DNA from: Dryas octopetala
Lineage: Eukaryota; Streptophyta; Magnoliopsida; Rosales; Rosaceae
Direction: 5' to 3'
DNA length: 64,000 nt
Assembly: GCA_963921425.1 (NCBI GenBank)
Contig: OY992832.1
Span: forward strand, 15,784,835 to 15,848,834
Position 1 is the first letter of the stretch; every line of letters begins with the position of its first letter. Shown piece by piece: positions 48,168 through 58,382 of the stretch. The notes below the pieces were generated by a model. It was not told the DNA's origin. It saw only the letters and a list, made by a program, of their open reading frames with translations, and searched no databases. Both the position numbers and the translations under genes were made by a program.

Positions 48168-48771
48168 CACTGGCGGATCTACAATGGAGTCAATGGGGTC
48201 AATTGACCCCATAAACCCAGAAATCCTACGCTTGAGGAAATTGGTTGATCTTTTGAACTCATGGATGTTGGTGGAGTTGTAGGGATAAACTGTTTGAAAA
48301 AATGTCTGAAAGAAGAGAGAAGGAGAGAAGACCGTCAGTGGAAGAGTGCTTGGATATTTATTTTGACTAAACGGATAACAGAGTTAGCTTTCCAACCCAA
48401 AAAACTTGGCCACTAAAAATATTGTTGTTTCTTGAAGGGTAGAAGTTATTATGATCTTTGTCTTGAAAAAAAGAAAGGTCAAGGTAACTTAGCTGGGTAA
48501 GGTTGCCGAAGATGGAAGATGGGGATAAAAATAATAGTATGAGATATCCAACAAATTTAAGGAATGAAGGTCCAATTAAAGTAGGTACATGACCAGAGAA
48601 ATTTGTGTTCGCAACATTCAATTCCTTCATGGATTGCTCTTGTTCAGATTATTAGGAAAATAACCAGTTAGGCCTATGTTATACATCAGATCAAGGACCT
48701 CTAAATTTGATAGGTGGAACATGCCTACTGGATCTTGACCCCATAATATTCGATTTCTGGATCCGCCACTG
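48168..48771. mobile_element. hAT-like element carrying an LRR gene fragment
   Basis: The ends CACTGGCGGATCTAC (left) and GGATCCGCCACTG (right) are inverted. They are flanked by CCTTTCTG (48160-48167) and CCTTTCTA (48772-48779), an 8-bp target duplication with one change. Next to each end is a GGGTCAA/TTGACCCC block in inverted order. The centre holds a leucine-rich-repeat coding fragment on the minus strand, so the element appears to have taken up host gene sequence. Confidence 0.65.
48367..48716 (-). pseudogene. Leucine-rich-repeat (receptor-like protein type) fragment, frameshifted
   Basis: On the minus strand, one frame from about 48716 gives an LRR segment with SNLEVLDLMYN and LTGYFP. 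After a one-base frame change near 48631 the next frame continues with KELNVANTNFSGHVP, a partly scrambled repeat and then FGNLTQLSYLDLS. These match the repeat units of plant receptor-like proteins (xLxxLxxLxLxxNxLxGxIP). It covers only about four repeats, with no signal peptide, membrane segment or kinase, and is broken by the frameshift and insertions. It lies inside the hAT-like element. Confidence 0.65.
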
Positions 48772-48869
48772 CCTTTCTAGACTTAAAAACTTAACCAAAC
48801 AATGGGTCTTGCTAGAACGGGAAGTAAATTCTCATTCCTGCTATAGTTTTTGGCCAAACAAACATGGCC

Positions 48870-51203
48870 TAATTGTAATGCCACTTCTTCTATTCTCAAA
48901 TGTTATACAAGGGTTAGATTATCCCAAATAGCATGACCGTAATACTCATATTATAATTTATTTAAATCGTAAACTGTAAATCGTAATATTGGTATGTAGT
49001 GTTATTAATTTATCTAAATGACTAAATATATAAACTTATCGTTTACTTATATTATAATATATGAAGTAGTAACACTAAATGACGGAATTAGGATCATATC
49101 CAAAAAAATTTGCAAATGGTCAAGAAAGATAAAATTGGGCTAGCCCCAAAATTAAAAAAATTAAAAAGGGATGTTAAACAAGGAGCTTCTTAGCCCCAAA
49201 ATTAAAGTTTATTCAAGTGGATGTATAGGTGGGCTGGGTGGCAACTGAAAAGTGGAAGGTCATTAGCCAAATCATGTTGCATGTTGTGTTATTGCTGATT
49301 TGATTTTATTTCCTGACAACTGGACTTGAAAAATTGATAGTTTTTTTAGCAAAAAAAAATAATAAAGGTGGGCTTTTTAGTTTAACCATATCAAAATTGA
49401 ATATTATCAAATACTCATTATCCTTAATCAAGGATTAGAGGTTTAAAATCTTTGAAATGAGCTGTTACTCACATCTATACATACCATCAATGATATGATT
49501 GACAATGCCTAATCTCCTTTATGTCCTTAATAATAATTTTTTATGGCTTTCTGAATTCTTCCTTCCATGACTTGGAGATGAGATTTAAAATCATTGAAAT
49601 GATCTATTCCCCTCACGGGCCTCATGGCCCTCATCTATACCACATGATATGTTTGATAGTACATGCCTAGATAATCTCCTATAATCCCTTATTCACTTTT
49701 CATAATGAAAACTTTGATGGCTCTGATATCAGCCCAATATTTCACCAGTGAGTATTGGGTTCAACAGTTCCTTTTATGGGTTTTCAGCCCAATATTATAA
49801 GAAAGAAGCAAATTAAAAATTGAAAGCATTTTAGACACATGCCCAAGCTTCAGTCATCCCCACTATATTCCATTTTTGAGAGGAAAAGAGTGGATGTGGG
49901 GTGGCAGAGAAGAAAATGTTCTCAGCACATTTCAAAGTGTAGGACCAAAGAATCAAGTGCGGATTTTCTCTATCTAGCTTTGCACAATTTCTTTTAGGAG
50001 TACAGTGCAAGCATTCTCATAACTCATAAGTATGGAATCAGATTAAAGAGCGAGCATAAGCAGAACTGAATAATGTTTCTTGCACAACTTAGTGCACAAA
50101 TATGATCTGTATTCTTAGGTTTGTGGACATAAATTAAATGTCCTAATTAATATCTTGTGGGTAACCAAAATATCATGGCACATGTGGAATTAATAAGATG
50201 GCTCATACCTCATGGCAAGCAATATGAGACTTGACCCATTATACCAGTTAGTTTCTTTTCATATCACAGTAGCTGGAGGAAAAAAGAAGGTTTTGGGGTG
50301 GGGATCACCTTTTAGTTGTAGTTGGGTTCTGCTGTCTATGTCTGTCTTATTGGATATTATAAAAAGTTTTTATCAACTATTCTTTACTATTAATTTATGA
50401 AAATCTACATAAATTAACGGCTGATATTATGACGAAAATTAATATTTGTTTGCTCATAAAATTTAGTGCGGTGTTACAAAGGCAATAATCAAATCACAAT
50501 TAGAGTTCAAATCTCCTTCTTTTAACTTAGAAAATCTCCTTGCCAATACAAACCAAACCAAGTCCAAAAAACAAACAACAAATGTGAAAGGCTATATTAT
50601 AAGTCTGCCAAGAAAGAATCTCTCTAAAACTTCTTTTTTTTGGGGCATTATATCTAGACATTTATCTCGATATTTACCATTGGTCACATGCCTCGCTCAC
50701 TCAATGGTCCAAATTTGAATCTTATTTGGTTAAAATATTCTCCAGTTGGTTACTTGGGTTTTCAAGACATGATACTATGATAGATACATACCTAATAACC
50801 TAAGTTAGATTTTGAAGCAGAGACCAAAAGCTAAAGAGCTTTCCAAGATAATGGTCTCCTACTTTGGATCTCTGTGACCGTTCAGTGTAAACATAGGCAT
50901 ATATATGTATATAATTTTTTGTATGACATAGGCATATATAATTAGATGATAAAATCAAGAATGCCACTCAGTGGCCAGTGCATAAGTTTTGTGCCTCTAT
51001 CCTTTTTTGGTCAATAGTTATGTGCCTCTATCTGAAAGCCTACTTCTGACCCACAAAAATATATACATTTGAAAGCCCACTAAAATATAAGCCAACTCTA
51101 AATATAAGGCTCCACTAAATGGGTTCACAGTTACTATGGGCCTTTGGGCTACCAATTCCCAATTAAGGTTGTCAAACTTCTCTTCTCTCTTGTTTGATCA
51201 TCT
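48870..51203. other. AT-rich intergenic DNA
   Basis: No gene recognised. Two related phrases near 49435-49510 and 49570-49640 (an AATCTTTGAAATGA or AATCATTGAAATGA stretch followed by CATCTATAC) suggest a short local direct duplication of about 130 bp spacing. Confidence 0.4.
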
Positions 51204-51385
51204 CTGCCGGGTGAGAAAGACTTGTCTGTAACATAGTTGCATTGAGGTGGCATCACACTCCATAAAATATTATTATTCTCACCCTCACTCTTCATTGTAT
51301 GTCAGAAAAATAAAATAATAATCTTTTATTGAATGTGATGCCACCTCAGTGCAACTATGTTACACACAAGTCTTCCTCTTGCCAG
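51204..51385. repeat. Inverted repeat / hairpin with ~65-nt arms
   Basis: The left arm (about 51204-51268) and right arm (about 51318-51385) pair over GACTTGT-TGTAACATAGTTGCA and GAGGTGGCATCACA with few mismatches; the loop is about 50 nt. It is small enough to be a MITE or a young small-RNA hairpin. No clear target duplication was identified. Confidence 0.6.
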
Positions 51386-51631
51386 GTCACTATTTGCACT
51401 CAAAATGAAATAAATTATCATGCACCAACATCAACATAGAAATTGCAATTTCATCATGGGGTCAACATGAAAATCAACTTCCTAAGAATGGCTGATCTTG
51501 GATTTATTCAGCCATGACTTTCTCCATATTTAATGTGCATCATACTCATCACTCATCAGTCATATCATTTGCTTGGTATTATTTGAAACATGAGCTTCAT
51601 TTTGAATGAGATGTTTCACTTGAATAACAAT

Positions 51632-51633
<2 letters not shown>

Positions 51634-51706
<73 letters not shown>
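51634..51706. repeat. (CT)n microsatellite
   Basis: About 36 CT units, slightly interrupted at the right end. The apparent Arg-Glu repeat ORF on the minus strand is a product of this repeat and not a gene. Confidence 0.95.
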
Positions 51707-51712
<6 letters not shown>

Positions 51713-52490
51713 TTCTCTCTCTAGTGTGTCTCGATCACCGACAAGTTTTTTAATAACCATGGGAAAAATTCTTCTCAAGTCTAAACTCTCCCATTTTCTC
51801 TGGTAAATTCTTATGTTTGTCATGGTTCCCAAATGAATATATAAGTATATAACTATAGATATTCTACTAATTAATTAAGTCTGAGGTGGTTCCTCAATAG
51901 GACATTGATAAGCTTTCTATGTAATTATTAATTTGCTTCTCCTCAGATAATAGTTTCAAGACAAATTAAGTGCCTCTTTATGTATAAAAGATTTAGAATG
52001 CATGGCCCACAGAGGCAACTGATTGTCTAAATTTGGCTTATCTACTGATATTAATCACCACCTTCGGATAAATTAATGATTCACTATTGCTATATAATAA
52101 AGTATTATCATAGATTCATAGATGCAGTAGAGCCTGATTGTCATGTTTAATTAGGATCCATAATTAGAGTTATTAAAATATTGGGTCCGGGTCGGGCATG
52201 CATATTGGGCCAGGTCTCTGGATGAATAGTTTGGAATAACTTAACTATAGTCTAGTTCGTTCCATGCATGTATAGGACATCTTATCTGTACAAATAGGCC
52301 CATAACCCAAAACTATTGTTGTGAAAGTAACATCACAAGATATATTAACATGGAGTTACTATTTTACTCAAATTATAAATTATAACTTGTTACACCCAAG
52401 ATCTTATTAATCCAAATTAAAATAAATTACATTAATAATTGTACACTTATCATAATTTGAAACGTAAATTCACATTGTATTTTTATCATA
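51707..52490. other. AT-rich intergenic DNA
   Basis: Nothing gene-like seen on either strand. Confidence 0.4.
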
Positions 52491-52612
52491 TATAATAATT
52501 TTTTGGCTTGATAGCCATTTTGCTCTCTCAACAACTGCTACATAGCTATAGTTGAGAGAGCAAAATGGCTATCAAGCCAAAAAATTATTATAGCTATGTA
52601 GCAGTTGTTGAG
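52491..52612. repeat. Compound perfect palindrome (arms A-B-A'-B')
   Basis: Arm A (52491-52532) and arm A' (52551-52592) are perfectly complementary over 42 bp with an 18-nt loop. The loop plus the adjoining end of A (52527-52550) is then repeated in inverted form at 52589-52612. Arm A contains a GGCTTGATAGCCATTTTG motif similar to the end of the Mutator-like element at 55937. The palindrome extends past that motif into AT-rich flank. Confidence 0.9.
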
Positions 52613-52709
52613 TAACTTAGTTAGAAAGGCTATTGAATTGCCTCTTCTCACCCAAGTTCATTTTTTCCTTCCCCTAATAAAAAAAAACTATGATTTGTGT
52701 AAGCTCTTA

Positions 52710-53196
52710 GGGTCCGTTTAGTTCAAGTTTTGGAAGTTTGGGAATAAAAAATCAATTTCATTCCTACTTTTGGTAAATGCAGGGAAGATAAATAGTTTCC
52801 TGACCCATAGGAATCTGATGCACCCAAATGGGGGAAAATGAATCCTTCATTCCGGCTTGAGTTTTGTTTTCCCCCTCTTAGGAAAACATTTATTGCACTT
52901 TTTTTTTGCAAATATGCCCCTGCTAATATTTAAAAATGCCAAAATTTATCCAAAACAACTTTTCACATTCTTTTTATTCTTTGTTTTAGTAAATAAGGGT
53001 ATAATTAGAAAACTAGACAATTTTTATTTCTTATTCTTGTTTAAACCAAACATGGGAATAAAAATAAAAAGTTAAATCTTGGTTTACTTTTCCAACATTA
53101 TCAAACACAGTAAAGAAAATCTTACATTCTCTTCTATCTGGAAAAGACATAGGAATTGATTTCATAAGAAATAAATTCTGTGAACCAAACGGGTCC
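52710..53196. mobile_element. PIF/Harbinger-type (Tourist-like) MITE
   Basis: A 487-bp element with ends GGGTCCGTTTAGTTC and GAACCAAACGGGTCC (inverted, imperfect). It is flanked by the trinucleotide TTA on both sides (52707-52709 and 53197-53199), the usual Harbinger target. Subterminal sequences also pair (GGAATAAAAAATCAATTTC against GGAATTGATTTC). Non-coding. Confidence 0.75.
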
Positions 53197-53199
53197 TTA

Positions 53200-54742
53200 G
53201 ATTTAGCTCAAGTGATAATGGTAGGTGATATAAAGGTTAGTATTAGGCTAGATCTAGTGTTCGATTCACTCTAATATAACAAAAAAAAAAAAAAAACTTA
53301 TGATCCATAGGTTAAATTGCCTCCCAAATTAAAATGGCTATTAAACTTAATTTATTTTTAAATTTTACAGTCCTATCCACAGGGCTATTCAAAATTTTAA
53401 ATGTATCCAATATACAGTGAAAAGCAAGACTCTTTTTTTATTTTTTGGTTTGACTGAGCTAAAAGTAAGGTTTCGATCTTAAAGAAGAATAAAGAAGAAA
53501 GGAAAGATGCAAAGCTAGTGAAGCTAACGTAATTTGAAAAAAAATCCAGCGAAAAACGTAATTTCGAAATAAGGATGTAAACAAAGAATCCTTGCAAAAG
53601 TAAAAGCCGAGAAGCTTTACCACCATTACAAACTATCAATGGGTACGTCTCAACTCTGGCCCACCACAATAACATTGTGACCAAATCGCCCTTTACCATA
53701 CCTTACCCCGTGCGAAGCACAATGCCAAGTTGCCAACAATCAACCAAATTTATTTGCATTGAATTCGTCACCATTCACCAACTAGTAAGTAGTAATGGTA
53801 ATGTATTCATTTTCACCAAAAGAAAAAATGGTAATGTATTCATATAATAATAGTAATTAAATCATATATAATAAGGCCTGTTTTAAGTGTTTATGAAACC
53901 ACAAACTTGGAGCCGCATATTTTTCGCCACCGATCCGCTTGAGAATTCAATTTCCAGTTTTACCCTTCTAACTTTTTTATATTTTCAGAACGTGGGTTGT
54001 GACGGAGACGCCCATTCTGGGACAGTCACTGTTAACCACTTAACCACCTTGTCCTTGAATTCTGTCCTGTATTAAAAGAAAGAAAAAAAAACACTAATAG
54101 CCAATTGGTTGCTTCATCACCGTTGATCTCAGAGAATGATGGGGCGGGACCCTTCAAGTACAAACAGTCAGACCCACAGTCTCTCACACTATGATTTGGA
54201 AGTATTCTCTTTGTCTCTATGTATGTACCACCGACTGCAGAGCTTGTTCCATTAGACGATAACACAAAGTATACATTATGTGCTAATCACGCTCGTTCAT
54301 TCATTATGTGCTAATCACGTAATGTAGTAATGTATTTTTTTTTTTTGGCCATTAATGTTGTAATGTATTAAAGTACTAGATGTAGGAAGTTTAGACTGAT
54401 TGTCATTTAATCGATCAAATCAATTAAATCGACTAAACCAAGTCATTTGGGATTCCATTTTTACACACAAATATTATTTAGAAAATTAAGATTAAATATC
54501 AAATTTTAATAATTTTTTGGTATAACATGAAGACCATATAATATTTCAATTGAACTACTAAATTTAAATGTAGTTTTTTAGATTAGGTCACAAATATATT
54601 GGCTCATTTGATTTGAGCCCTTTCCATTTGACATTTTTGTCCTTTAGCCCATATATGATGAGTGTTAGTTAAAATTGATAAGGTTTTGACAAAATTGCCC
54701 TTGACGCTTTTAGATTATCTTGAAAATTTGCTAACGTAGTCT
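53200..54742. other. Intergenic DNA
   Basis: No gene recognised. A short direct repeat of TCATTATGTGCTAATCACG lies around 54275-54318. Confidence 0.4.
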
Positions 54743-55021
54743 CAACTTCACATTTAATTGTGACTGTACGACACTCACAACTTCAAATTTAGTTGTGACT
54801 GAACGACAGTCACATCAAAGTTGTGATTGAACGACAGTCACATCAAAATTGTGAGACAGTCACAGTTAAGTTGTGACTTAATTAAATTATTTTTAGAGAA
54901 TTATACTACAATATAGTATAAATAAAGGTCAAAACAATATTTTTACTCAAAATAATACATAGTATAGTGGTGTGAGTTGTCTATTTCAATTTACCAAGAC
55001 AGTCACAGTTAAGTTGTGACT
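54743..55021. repeat. Tandem/direct repeats built on CAGTCACA...TTGTGACT
   Basis: Four to five degenerate units of about 22-36 bp (54743-54878), each containing a GACAGTCACA-like and a TTGTGA-like half. The last unit, with its downstream TACAATATAGTATAAAT sequence, recurs at about 54998-55060. Each unit is internally palindromic (AGTCACA/TTGTGACT). Confidence 0.7.
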
Positions 55022-55380
55022 GGATTGATTTTTTTTTAATACAATATAGTATAAATTAATGTAATATTTGTGATGTAATTTTTTTTTTGTAGTGGCATGT
55101 GATGTAATATTTGTAAATTTTAAAACCTTTTACTTTATTATTTTGTTTGACTTTTCAACTAGTATCTAATCTAAAATGCTATTTAATTTTGGTACATAAA
55201 CTAAAAAGTTATTGAAATTTAGTAGTTAAAATCAATGGACCTAATATTATTTAGTTTATAAAATGAATAAAAATCGTTATGCGATTTAGTGAATAGTTTA
55301 AACTATTTATAAACCATCTATACTAAATCAAACCAAATAAGACTTTAATATCATTATGTTAATTGCATATTTATTTTTTC

Positions 55381-55750
55381 GAGTTAATTACACTTACACC
55401 CCATGAGGTTTATCGCCTTTTCACATACACTTCCTGCGATTTTAAAAATTACACATACGCCTTTGAGGTTTCAAAACTATTACATATAACCCCCTACAAG
55501 AGAAAAAAATAAATAAACAAAAAATAAAATATTTGTATTGAGGTTGGAACTTACACCTTAAGTAATATTATTAGGCCATTTAACCCATTAGTATGCCTTT
55601 TTATATAATTTCTCATCATTTTTCGTCTCACTGTAGGGGATTATATGCAACAGTTTTGAAACCTCAAGGGGTGTATGTGTAATTGTTAAAACCTCAGGAG
55701 GTGTAGGTAAAAAGACGATAAACCTCAGAAAGTATAAGTGTAATTAACTC
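55381..55750. mobile_element. Mutator-like MITE, GAGTTAATTA family copy 3
   Basis: A 370-bp element with inverted ends GAGTTAATTACACTTACAC and GTATAAGTGTAATTAACTC, colinear with the copies at 29507 and 33432. The flanks TTATTTTTTC and TTATTTCCTC are an imperfect 10-bp duplication. The orientation of the internal sequence is reversed relative to the copy at 29507. Confidence 0.8.
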
Positions 55751-55936
55751 TTATTTCCTCCCACTTTTCTCATTACCCCTATCTCAAGCCTGCTCTAGAT
55801 GATGCCACCATGCCCTTTCTCTCTTCACAACTTCTTCCTTCCATCTTTTTTGGCCCTTCATATTCATCTCTTCATTATCTAGTTCATTGGCAGAGCCATT
55901 AGTTGATTGGCTTGGACCAACCCAATTTGTATTTTA

Positions 55937-56342
55937 GCTTAATAGTCATTTTGTCCTCTCAACCATAACTCTTTGTTTCAAATTAGCCCACAAAAGAAAA
56001 AAAATTTGATAAACTAATTTAATAAAACTTTTAAAATATGTCATTTCGTAGGGTTTTGTCCAAATTCCAACCAAAAGTTTGCGTGAACGAAAAATAATTA
56101 ACTCACGTCCAAAGCCTAACAAACCCACAAACCCATGTAATTTCTTAGACATGAATAGTTAATTTTGCCCTCACTCGAAGGGCATATGAATCTTTCGAAT
56201 GTAAATTTAGATGAAATTTTAAAAAAATTGATTTACATTGACCTATTTAAAAGTTTGATGTCTTTATTTACCAAATTTTTAATTTATAAAGTAATTTAAC
56301 GTATGATCATAGTTGAGGTGACAAAATTTAAATGACTACCAA
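55937..56342. mobile_element. Mutator-like element (GGCTTAATAG-type end)
   Basis: The left end GCTTAATAGTCATTTTGTCC and right end (reverse complement) TTGGTAGTCATTTAAATTTTGTC are related. They are flanked by the 8-bp direct repeat GTATTTTA (55929-55936 and 56343-56350), extendable to 9 with one change. The interior is AT-rich and non-coding. Confidence 0.5.
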
Positions 56343-56393
56343 GTATTTTATTTTTTAATTTTACTATGTAGCTTTATAACCCAAATGATCTTA

Positions 56394-56809
56394 GGGTTTA
56401 TTTCATATTTAGTACCTAAATTTTGACCCTTATCTTAATGTGGTACCTAAACTTTTATTTGTCCCAATTGAGTACCTAAACTTTTATTTTGTGTCTAATA
56501 GGTACCAAAATGAATTTTTATTAAAATTGTCAATAAAAATTAGGGGCAATAAGTATATTTTAATTATTTCTTTATATGTTTAAAATTATTAAAAAAAAAA
56601 AAAACACACAATAAACAAAAAAAATTAAAAATAAATTTTTTGAAGTGACTATATTGGCCCTAACTTTTGTTGATAATTTTAACAGAAATTCATTTTGGTA
56701 CCTATTAGACACAAAATAAAAGTTTAGGTACTCAATTGAGACAAATAAAAGTTTAGGTACCACATTAAGACAATGGTCAAAGTTCAGGTACTAAATATGA
56801 AAAAAAACC
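56394..56809. mobile_element. Mutator-like MITE (GGGTTTATTTCATATTTAG end)
   Basis: A 416-bp inverted-repeat element with arms of about 130 bp rich in TTTAGGTACC-type units. It is flanked by a perfect 9-bp duplication ATGATCTTA (56385-56393 and 56810-56818). No ORF with family likeness. Confidence 0.85.
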
Positions 56810-56917
56810 ATGATCTTATTTCACCTTAACCCTAATCTCTACCCCACTCTAGCCCCCCATCTTTGATTCACATCCCTTTTCTGATTTAGCCTTTTATCCT
56901 AGGCTTATTTTCTTTAA

Positions 56918-57415
56918 CGCTTTTTTACTCAAATACCACCTGAACTATAAAGGGTGTGCTCAAATACCACCCAAACTTTTTTTCTTGCCATTTTACCACC
57001 TGAACTTTCACATATTGGCCAATTTACCACCTACCGTCATTTTAGTTAAATTTTTTGTTTATTTCAAGGGTATTTTCGTCATTTATATAAAAAAAGCATT
57101 TTAAATATTAAAAAAAAAAATCTAATTAAACCCCCTAAAAAAAAAGGGTATTTCCATTTTCTAGTTTTTTAGTTTTTAATTTTTTTTTCTAATTATATTT
57201 TTAAAAAAGTTTTTAAAATAATAATATTTTTTTATTGTATTCAAGGGCAAAATGGGAAGTTTGGGAAATTTTTTGATGATTTAACAGAAAAATGGATGTT
57301 AGGTGGCAAATTAGCACATATTAATAATTTCAGGTGGTAAATTGGCAAGAAAAAAAGTTTGGGTGGTATTTGAGCACACCCCCTATAGTTCAGGTGCTAT
57401 TTGGGTAAAAAAGCC
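56918..57415. mobile_element. Mutator-like MITE (CTTTTTTAC-CAAATACC end)
   Basis: A 498-bp element with inverted ends CGCTTTTTTACTCAAATACC and GGTGCTATTTGGGTAAAAAAGCC and arms of about 120 bp. It is flanked by a perfect 9-bp duplication TTTCTTTAA (56909-56917 and 57416-57424). The repeated ACCACCTGAACT phrase resembles the end of the long-arm element at 12765 (ACCCACCTGAACTTTGA), so the two may belong to one broad family. Confidence 0.85.
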
Positions 57416-57424
57416 TTTCTTTAA

Positions 57425-58382
57425 AGGTCTAGACGAACCTACGTTTTGTAACATTGCTTCGTCTGTAATCTTGTTCTCTCTGTGCTCAAACTAATCAAAT
57501 CAAATCGACCAATGAATCGATTATAGATTAATTTTGTTCGGTTAAATATATAGTTGGGATATGGTCCAGTTTTGTATTTGAAAATAACTGAAACCGATTA
57601 AATTGGTTGGGTTTAGTATTTTGAACGAAACCCGAATCGATTCGAACTGTGTCCAGTCCTATTGACATGGGATTGGATTAGCAGAAGTGGAATGTTATCC
57701 TGAAGATCTCCTCGCAAACGCATCCATGCTGTAGGACCCCATTCCATTAACCCACAACGCCAATTTCTCAGTGGGACCCTAATCACATTTCATATTCATC
57801 ATATTGGAAAAGAAAAATCAAATTTCATGAAAAGGAAAAAGGAAATTTCATAACATTTTTAATCACGTTCATTACATTACAATTGCATACGTACATGATA
57901 ATAGCTGATACTCTTTCCTATTTTATTTTTATCGAACAAGAACTCAAGAAGGCAAATAAATAATCATAATGGACTTGCCAGCTCTGGTGGATGCTTGAAT
58001 TTTCATCACGGAATCAATTAAAGTGGACAAGGGAACAAGAAAGAGGTCGAGGGTAAAAAGGTAAATTCCATCACTACTGATACTGAGTGAAGCCATGAGC
58101 CATCAAAGCCTCCGGAAAACGAAAGAAATCGCTGTACCGCCATTTGAAGACAGCCAGACAGGGGACACACCCGTCATTATCACAAAAGCGTCAGACCCAT
58201 TTCCGTCATTTCCTCTGTAACCTCTCTCTCTCCCTCAAACTCCACCATCACCATTCACCTCTCCAGCTCCTCTTCTACCTACACACTGACACTCTCCTCA
58301 CTCTCTCTCTCTCTGTCTCTCTCTCTCTCAGCTACTCACTGCTGCTAGTGCTGCTACTTTCTCTCTGAAAAAACCGAACAAA
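57425..58382. promoter_or_regulatory. Upstream region and CT-rich leader of the SHOU4-type gene
   Basis: No gene is seen before 58100. A long pyrimidine-rich leader with (CT)n runs (58221-58335) directly precedes the ATG at 58383. Such CT patches are common around plant transcription starts. Confidence 0.45.

Larger units (their letters stand above)
47075..48869. mobile_element. Possible larger transposon (GGCC-TGTTTGTTTG ends) with a nested insertion
   Basis: The left end GGCCCTGTTTGTTTGAC and right end GGCCAAACAAACATGGCC (48852-48869) are an imperfect inverted repeat. Sequences just inside both ends are also related (AGGAATGAGAAT-like on one strand, GAGAATGAGAATAG on the other). Flanking CAA/TAA would fit a Harbinger-type 3-bp duplication only loosely. 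It encloses an hAT-like element at 48168. The boundaries are tentative. Confidence 0.4.

Noticed and set aside
51560..51832. ORF with a long Arg-Glu repeat
   Set aside because: Translation of the (CT)n microsatellite on the minus strand; no unique sequence of coding character.
54275..54318. Possible short element or regulatory repeat at the TCATTATGTGCTAATCACG duplication
   Set aside because: A two-copy direct repeat of about 19 bp with no inverted ends; too small to class.
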